Below are positions 5,698 through 9,892 of a stretch of DNA of 9,892 bases, piece after piece. Positions within the stretch are counted from its first letter, which is position 1, and each line of letters opens with the position of its first letter. The notes below the pieces were generated by a model. The model saw only the letters and a program-made list of their open reading frames with translations, ran no database searches and was not told where the DNA came from. Source of the DNA: DAIUCA01 sp964613675 (GTDB lineage Bacteria > Pseudomonadota > Gammaproteobacteria > Competibacterales > Competibacteraceae); NCBI GenBank assembly GCA_964613675.1, contig CAZTIH010000099.1, positions 1-9,892 on the forward strand, written 5' to 3'. The position numbers and the translations under genes were made by a program.

Positions 5698-8130
5698 TCA
5701 GCCGAGCAACTGCCGTAGTTTCGTCGCTAAGTCACTGAGGGAGAAGGGTTTATAAAGATAATGGGTTGGATTGGTTTCTAACTGAGTGGAATCGGTTTCA
5801 AAGCCGGTGGTGATAATCAACATCCGCAAATGAGGGTAGTGGCGTTGAGTCCACTGGTAGAATTGCTCGCTGTTAAGGCCGTTTTGTGACGATAAATCAG
5901 AAATCAACAATGCAATTTGGGGCTTATCGGCAAGCTGTTGTTGCGCCATCTGGCTGTTAGTGGCGAGTAACACGGTGTAGCCCAGTTTTGTCAGGGCATT
6001 ACACAGAAAGCTGCGCAATTCGTCGCGATCTTCGGCAAGTAACAGCGTTTCATTGCCCCGCGCCAACACACATCCCCCCACTGCAAGCACTTCACTCGTT
6101 TGAGACTGGGTCGCGACAGGTAAATAACAAGCTACGGTGGTGCCTTGGCCTAAAGTACTTTGTATCTGCAAATCGCCTTGGCTTTGTCTGAAAAACTGCA
6201 TCGCCGAACTCAAGCCTAGCCCCGTGCCTTGACCGCTAGGTTTGGTCGTGAAGAACGGTTCACAGGCCCGAGTGAGGGTTTGAGCGTCCATCCCCGAACC
6301 GTTGTCCTGTATCTGAAAACAAACGAAATTGCCGGCCGAACAATGGCCTTGCGGACTGTCCAGAAAAACTTTACTCACCTTGAGCAGAATATGGCCTTCC
6401 TGGTTAATGGAATGGCGTGCATTTACGATCAGATTCATCAACGCCCCTTCCAACGCACTGCGATCAGCGTAAACAGTAGGTAAAGCGTCTTCGATTTGCG
6501 ACGTGAAGGTGACGGGGTGACGCACCATGTGGCGTGTAAACCCCAATAGCGTCTGAAAAAAATGAGTTAAATCAATCGCTTGTCTTTCTAAAGGTTGATG
6601 ACGGGCGAAACCAAGAAGTTGACGGATTAACTGACTTCCGTTGCGACTAGCACTCAACGCATCGGTCAGAAGCTCTTGATCTTGTTCGCTATCCCAATCC
6701 ATGAGTTCTAAAGACCCCTGAATCACAGTTAACAAGTTGTTCAGATCATGGGCGATACTGCTCGTTAACTGGCCCAAGGTTTCCAGTTTAGAGCGTTGCA
6801 GACGTTCGGTTTCGCGCCAGCGCCGTTCGCTAATATCCCGATACACTCCCAAATATCCTCCGCCAAGATCCTTTCCCAGTGCCACAGCGGAGAGTTCCAA
6901 ATAATGCTGTCGTCCATTTGGATCTATGGCATTCACCTCCATATCGCGCAAAGGCCCTCCCTGCGTAAACCACAAACGCACCTCTGCAATAGAGTTTGCG
7001 CTAAGCGGAGACCAAAAGGGCTGGCCGTAGAGTTCGGCAGCAGGACGGTTAAAAATTTGATCGCAACGGGGACTGAGATAGCGCAATATCCCTTGGTCGT
7101 CGGATTCCCACAGAATGTCTGTTGTACTATCGACGAGCAGTTGCAGACGAGCTTGATGCCGTCTGATTTGGGTATTCTGATGATGTTGAATCATCTCTTG
7201 TGCAATACGTTGAGCGAAGAGAGGTAGCAACGATTCAGTAGCTGGATTCGAGGCGAAGGGCTTGTCATCAATGACAGCGACTAACCCCACAACATTGTGA
7301 TTTTCATCGAGTAATGGAACGCCAAAGTAACTTTCGGCGCGCATTTTTTGCAGCATCGCGTTTTCGGGATAGCGGCGCAGCAAACCGTGAGTCACCAATA
7401 TTTTTTGGCCAACCAGGACATTTTGATGCGGAGTGCCGTGCACGAGATCGTGGAAGTTGGGGAGCAGACAGTTGCGATCGCACATCGCCAACGCACAGAT
7501 CTCTAATCTCGTCGGATCTTCGAGCTTAGCAATCATGGCGTAACGGGTTTGGTAAATCGTCGCTAACTGCTCGACACAGAGATTGTAAAAAGCATTGTCG
7601 GTTAAGGTTCCCGTCGAGGTGGCGAGGGTTTGCAATGCTTTCAAGGTTTGCCGTGAGGTGGCGAGATCCTGCGCACGATCGCAATTTAATACGCACTTTA
7701 GCGTGTGAAATTCATCCTGTAACCAGCCCAGCCCGGCAACGAAATTTTCGCCTGAATCGCCTTGCCACAAACCGTAAGACCAATGAATTTTTATAGGTTG
7801 GCCTTGGCGTGGAATCCATTTGCTGTCGTAACGCCGACATTCTAGTTGTTTTGAGAGTACTTGGGCGAAAATCAGGCGCTGTTCGTCGTACTCGCTGGGC
7901 GATGTTAAAAATTTCCACAGGGGTTTTTGTTGAAGCGCCAATAAGTCATAACCTAGCATCCCCCGTAGACTTTCGTTGGCATAACGGATGTAGCCACGGC
8001 TATCGCAAATCATAAACGGCGTCGTGAACTGGTCCATCAAGCGTAACCAGTCTTCGGTAACTGCTTGATTCAACACTGATTTAGGGTTGACCTCGTTCAT
8101 TTTTTTGAAGAATCCGTTTGTGAGCGACAT
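5698..8130 (-). CDS. Soluble hybrid sensor histidine kinase (PAS-GAF-PAS-HisKA-HATPase-REC)
   Basis: This 810-residue hybrid kinase has no membrane segment or signal peptide, so it senses something in the cytosol. In order there is a PAS domain (about 26-140), a GAF domain (about 170-315, with Y-F-G-V-P-L-L-D near 268) and a second PAS (about 328-435, ending Y-R-D-I-S-E-R). The dimerisation domain has phospho-acceptor H461 in S-S-I-A-H-D-L-N-N-L-L. The ATPase domain has the N box around N566/N570, D-N-G-S-G-M at 609-614, F-F-T-T-K-P at 626-631 and G-Q-G-T-G-L-G-L at 633-640. The C-terminal receiver keeps E700/D701, phospho-acceptor D745, T774/T775 and K794, so it looks active. No response regulator gene is nearby, making it an orphan. 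The start is the ATG at 8130; an ATG at 8100 is an alternative, and neither has a strong ribosome site. It is divergent from mepA. Confidence 0.95.
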   Translation of the reverse strand: MSLTNGFFKKMNEVNPKSVLNQAVTEDWLRLMDQFTTPFMICDSRGYIRYANESLRGMLGYDLLALQQKPLWKFLTSPSEYDEQRLIFAQVLSKQLECRRYDSKWIPRQGQPIKIHWSYGLWQGDSGENFVAGLGWLQDEFHTLKCVLNCDRAQDLATSRQTLKALQTLATSTGTLTDNAFYNLCVEQLATIYQTRYAMIAKLEDPTRLEICALAMCDRNCLLPNFHDLVHGTPHQNVLVGQKILVTHGLLRRYPENAMLQKMRAESYFGVPLLDENHNVVGLVAVIDDKPFASNPATESLLPLFAQRIAQEMIQHHQNTQIRRHQARLQLLVDSTTDILWESDDQGILRYLSPRCDQIFNRPAAELYGQPFWSPLSANSIAEVRLWFTQGGPLRDMEVNAIDPNGRQHYLELSAVALGKDLGGGYLGVYRDISERRWRETERLQRSKLETLGQLTSSIAHDLNNLLTVIQGSLELMDWDSEQDQELLTDALSASRNGSQLIRQLLGFARHQPLERQAIDLTHFFQTLLGFTRHMVRHPVTFTSQIEDALPTVYADRSALEGALMNLIVNARHSINQEGHILLKVSKVFLDSPQGHCSAGNFVCFQIQDNGSGMDAQTLTRACEPFFTTKPSGQGTGLGLSSAMQFFRQSQGDLQIQSTLGQGTTVACYLPVATQSQTSEVLAVGGCVLARGNETLLLAEDRDELRSFLCNALTKLGYTVLLATNSQMAQQQLADKPQIALLISDLSSQNGLNSEQFYQWTQRHYPHLRMLIITTGFETDSTQLETNPTHYLYKPFSLSDLATKLRQLLG

Positions 8131-8214
8131 AGATTAAGGTAGGCGTGACTAACCGATCTCAGTTTCAAGTAAAACAGCGATTTTTTGAATCTGCAATGTA
8201 AAGAGGTGTAAAGA

Positions 8215-9075
8215 ATGCCAATGGGGCTAATAAAGTGGTTTTGTTGTTTTTTAACGCTCTGGAGCAGTTCGCCCATTTTTGCGCAAGAAAATGCTTGGAG
8301 TCGCGTTGCAGGGCCGCTTGTGGGGCGTTCAGAGGTCATTGGGGGTGTGAGTCATGGATGTTTGGTGGGGGCCGCGAGCTTGCTTTTACAGGGCAACGGT
8401 TATCAGACCATGAAACCGCAGCGTCGTCGCTACTTTGGTCATCCTGTGTTAATCGAGTTTGTGAAAGCGATGGGGCAACGCGCTGCACAACGGGGAGATC
8501 ATTTGCTGATTGGCGATTTAACTCAACCCCGTGGCGGCCCCATGAGTTACGGTCATCGCAGTCACCAAAGCGGGATTGATGTGGACATTTGGTTTTGGCA
8601 ACCGCCTTCCCCCATAAATGCAACGCAACAAGCGGAGTTGTCCATGGTGAGTTTTGCGCAACTCGGGGCGGCGCAGGTGACGAGTACTTGGGGGCGCCCC
8701 CAACGCGATGCCCTCTTCGATGCGGCCACCGACCCACGCGTCGAGCGTATTTTCGTCAATCCCGTGATTAAGCAGCATTTGTGTCGGACTGAACGGGAAC
8801 CGCGTTGGCTTTACAAAGTGCGTCCTTGGGGCGGTCACGACGGGCATTTTCATGTGCGTCTGCATTGTCCTGACGACAGTCCCCGTTGCATTTCTCAGGC
8901 ACCGCTCAATCCACGAGAAATTGGGTGTGACCGCGATTTAGATCAGTGGGTGACTGAAATCCAGCAAGCCATTTTGAATCCCCGCACCCCACGGCCGTCC
9001 GTTCCTCGCCCTGCGCGTCCCGCCACGCCGTTGCCGTCAGAATGTCAAGCTGTTTTACGGGGACAGTTGCCATAA
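8215..9075 (+). CDS. mepA: Penicillin-insensitive murein endopeptidase MepA
   Basis: This is a periplasmic zinc peptidase of the LAS group that cuts D-alanyl-meso-diaminopimelyl cross-links in peptidoglycan. The 286-residue precursor starts with a signal peptide (MPMGLIKWFCCFLTLW through PIFA, probable cut before QENA). The zinc site is complete: G-G-P-M-S-Y-G-H-R-S-H117-Q-S-G-I-D-V-D124-I-W and G-G-H-D-G-H-F-H213-V-R-L, corresponding to H113, D120 and H211 of E. coli MepA. Several cysteines (C49, C190, C218, C225, C238, C277) fit the disulfide-rich family. The C-terminus has a proline/arginine-rich stretch (about 255-275) before the last cysteine. The ATG at 8215 has GAGGTG 6 nt upstream, the strongest ribosome site in the neighbourhood. 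It is divergent from the kinase gene by 84 nt, and rnpB begins 28 nt after its stop. Confidence 0.95.
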   Translation: MPMGLIKWFCCFLTLWSSSPIFAQENAWSRVAGPLVGRSEVIGGVSHGCLVGAASLLLQGNGYQTMKPQRRRYFGHPVLIEFVKAMGQRAAQRGDHLLIGDLTQPRGGPMSYGHRSHQSGIDVDIWFWQPPSPINATQQAELSMVSFAQLGAAQVTSTWGRPQRDALFDAATDPRVERIFVNPVIKQHLCRTEREPRWLYKVRPWGGHDGHFHVRLHCPDDSPRCISQAPLNPREIGCDRDLDQWVTEIQQAILNPRTPRPSVPRPARPATPLPSECQAVLRGQLP

Positions 9076-9096
9076 ACCAGGCACAGAACGCAGAAT
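9067..9096 (+). promoter_or_regulatory. Candidate promoter of rnpB overlapping the mepA stop
   Basis: TTGCCA (9067-9072, 5 of 6 to TTGACA), 18 nt, then CAGAAT (9091-9096, 4 of 6 to TATAAT) places the start of transcription about 8 nt later. That is the 5' base of the P1 helix at 9104. The -35 abuts the mepA stop codon. The agreement between predicted start and RNA end supports it. Confidence 0.5.
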
Positions 9097-9103
9097 CTCT
9101 CTT

Positions 9104-9442
9104 GGAGAAGGTCAGATCGTCGCTGCATCTTCGGGTGTGGAGGAAAGTCCGGGCTTCATAGGACACGGTGCCAGATAACGTCTGGACGGCGCGAGCCGAT
9201 GGAAAGTGCCACAGAAACGATACCGCCTCGTGTAAGCGGGGTAAGGGTGAAATGGTGCGGTAAGAGCGCACCGCGTCGTAGGTAACTGCGATGGCGAGGT
9301 AAACCCCACCGGAAGCAAGACCAAATAGGGCGTGTATTCAAGCGGTCCGCTTGGCGTTCGGGTAGGTCGCTTGAGCTTGTCGGTGACGGCAGGCCCAGAT
9401 GAATGACGATCCGCGACAGAACCCGGCTTACCGACCTTCTCC
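9104..9442 (+). ncRNA. rnpB: RNase P RNA, bacterial class A
   Basis: This is the catalytic RNA of ribonuclease P, which removes the 5' leader of precursor tRNAs. Its limits are set by a perfect 10-bp P1 helix: GGAGAAGGTC (9104-9113) pairs with GACCTTCTCC (9433-9442). The universal core segments are present in order. They are GGAGGAAAGTCCGGGC (9139-9154), AGTGCCACAGAAAC with ATACCGCC (near 9205-9230), AAACCCCACCGGAAGCAAG with ACCAAATAGG (9301-9329), AGATGAATGACGATCC (9397-9412) and ACAGAACCCGGCTTA (9416-9430). P3 is reduced to a short hairpin with a TTCG loop (GCATC 9125-9129, GGTGT 9134-9138), as in alphaproteobacterial forms. At 339 nt it is shorter than E. coli M1 RNA (377 nt). P1 is followed by only four T residues, so termination is not obvious. 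Confidence 0.98.
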
Positions 9443-9646
9443 TTTTATCGTTCTCACCGCGCAGTTGGTCGGTCGTGACCCCGTGCACCGCGGCACCTCG
9501 CGCAGGGCTTGGGGGCGGCGCGTGGCGGTTACCGTGATCTGGTCGAGGGTGACGGCGTCGGGGGAGTCTTGAGCGGCGGCGATGGAATACGGCCATCCCA
9601 CCAAAAGCAAGAGCCATACGGCCAATTTTTCAAACTTAAATGGCAT
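9443..9646 (-). pseudogene. TonB-dependent receptor remnant, frameshifted and truncated at rnpB
   Basis: From the ATG at 9646 the frame encodes a signal peptide (MPFKFEKLAVWLLLLVG through SIAAA) and then a mature start with V-T-L-D-Q-I-T-V-T-A-T-R-R-P-Q-A-L-R-E-V-P. This is the TonB box plus plug entry of outer-membrane TonB-dependent receptors. After V-P (around 9491) the receptor-like reading moves to another frame, as A-A-V-H-G-V-T-T-D-Q-L-R-G-E-N. That fits the family pattern in which V-P is followed by A-x-V-x-V-V-T-x-x-Q-L, and implies loss of one or four bases. The original frame runs into unrelated residues and stops inside rnpB. Receptors of this family are usually 600 residues or more; here about 65 codons remain, ending at the rnpB boundary. 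GC is about 68%, well above the genes to the left. It cannot make a working receptor. Confidence 0.7.
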
Positions 9647-9740
9647 AAAAAACGGTCTCGCTGTGTTTTTTGCAAACTGTCTGCGAAAAACTCTCAACGA
9701 GAACCTTTCTAAATGCGAGTAGTTTGCGTTTGAAGAGGTT

Positions 9741-9892
9741 TTAAGGGCGAACGGTTTGAGCCATCGCCGCCACAATCCGCGCCTTCGTGCGGTAGTCGCC
9801 AAACTGCCGTTCATCCGCCGCCTTCACGATGGGAAATTGCTCCAGCACATACGCCGCCTCGTCCTCATCGAAGCCGTACGCCCGGAAAAACA
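9741..9892 (-). CDS. C-terminal tail of a large protein resembling Eco57I/DISARM-type DNA methyltransferases (partial)
   Basis: The last 49 codons of a minus-strand gene enter from beyond the right edge and stop at TAA (9741-9743). The visible residues begin F-F-R-A-Y-G-F-D-E-D-E-A-A-Y-V-L-E-Q-F-P-I-V and continue A-D-E-R-Q-F-G-D-Y-R-T-K-A-R-I-V. From memory of these families, a segment of form Y-G-L/F-x-x-D-x-x-Y-I/V-L-x-x-F-P-I-V, then a charged spacer and F-G-x-Y-R-T-K, is the usual C-terminal end of large Eco57I-like restriction-modification methyltransferases, including those in DISARM and related defence loci. The catalytic N-P-P-Y motif is outside the window, so neither activity nor system can be read here. 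GC is about 60%, higher than the left part of the window. The receptor remnant starts 94 nt after the stop. Confidence 0.5.
   Translation of the reverse strand, partial: FFRAYGFDEDEAAYVLEQFPIVKAADERQFGDYRTKARIVAAMAQTVRP

Noticed and set aside
6796..7227. Plus-strand open frame of about 143 codons antisense to the kinase
   Set aside because: It lies wholly over conserved kinase codons, has no family-like motifs and no ribosome site, and is best explained as a by-product of codon use.
9686..9703. Minus-strand hairpin TTCTC-GTT-GAGAG followed by TTTTT, after the methyltransferase stop
   Set aside because: The stem is only 5 bp with a G-U closing pair. It could be a weak terminator but is not strong enough to list.
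9647..9740. Possible Fur box or riboswitch ahead of the receptor remnant
   Set aside because: I see no match to a Fur 19-mer, and the 94-nt gap is too short and lacks the conserved boxes for a cobalamin riboswitch.

Overview
This is a bacterial chromosomal window of about 50% GC (hand counts of single lines range from roughly 40 to 53%), with densely packed genes on both strands. The lineage looks proteobacterial, most likely alphaproteobacterial or a close relative. The DksA has the one-cysteine finger typical of alphaproteobacterial DksA, and the RNase P RNA is a bacterial class A RNA with a short P3 hairpin capped by TTCG. The SufE, PhaJ-like hydratase and MepA fit such a host. No species can be named from the sequence.

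Layout, left to right. The 3' end of a Sel1-repeat gene (2-457, +) converges on sufE (491-937, -). sufE is divergent from dksA (1047-1484, +), and a hairpin terminator follows dksA at about 1582-1612. A closely spaced plus-strand group comes next: ammonium transporter amt (1642-2961), an unrecognised 201-residue protein whose ATG directly follows the amt stop (2962-3567), a PhaJ/MaoC-type (R)-enoyl-CoA hydratase (3600-4034), a periplasmic amino-acid-binding protein (4049-4807) and, after a slightly wider gap, a voltage-gated K+ channel (4869-5687). It converges on a long soluble hybrid histidine kinase (5698-8130, -). Divergent from the kinase is mepA, a murein endopeptidase (8215-9075, +), followed by rnpB, the RNase P RNA (9104-9442, +), whose 3' boundary is marked by a perfect 10-bp P1 helix.

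The character of the sequence changes at the end of rnpB. Bases 9451-9610 are about 68% GC by hand count, and 9741-9892 about 60%. This right edge holds the first ~65 codons of a TonB-dependent receptor gene (signal peptide, TonB box, start of the plug) on the minus strand. It is frameshifted and then cut off at the rnpB end. Behind it is the last 49 residues of a protein resembling the C-terminus of large Eco57I/DISARM-type DNA methyltransferases. The simplest reading is that the edge of an acquired or rearranged region, possibly a defence locus, begins at the rnpB 3' end.

The amt group suggests nitrogen acquisition (ammonium and amino acids) combined with an acyl-CoA/PHA-type hydratase and a K+ channel, but no glnK and no ABC permease or ATPase is present here. 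I found no complete new system, CRISPR array, tRNA or insertion sequence. The best leads are the rnpB junction with its receptor remnant and methyltransferase tail, and the unrecognised protein coupled to amt.
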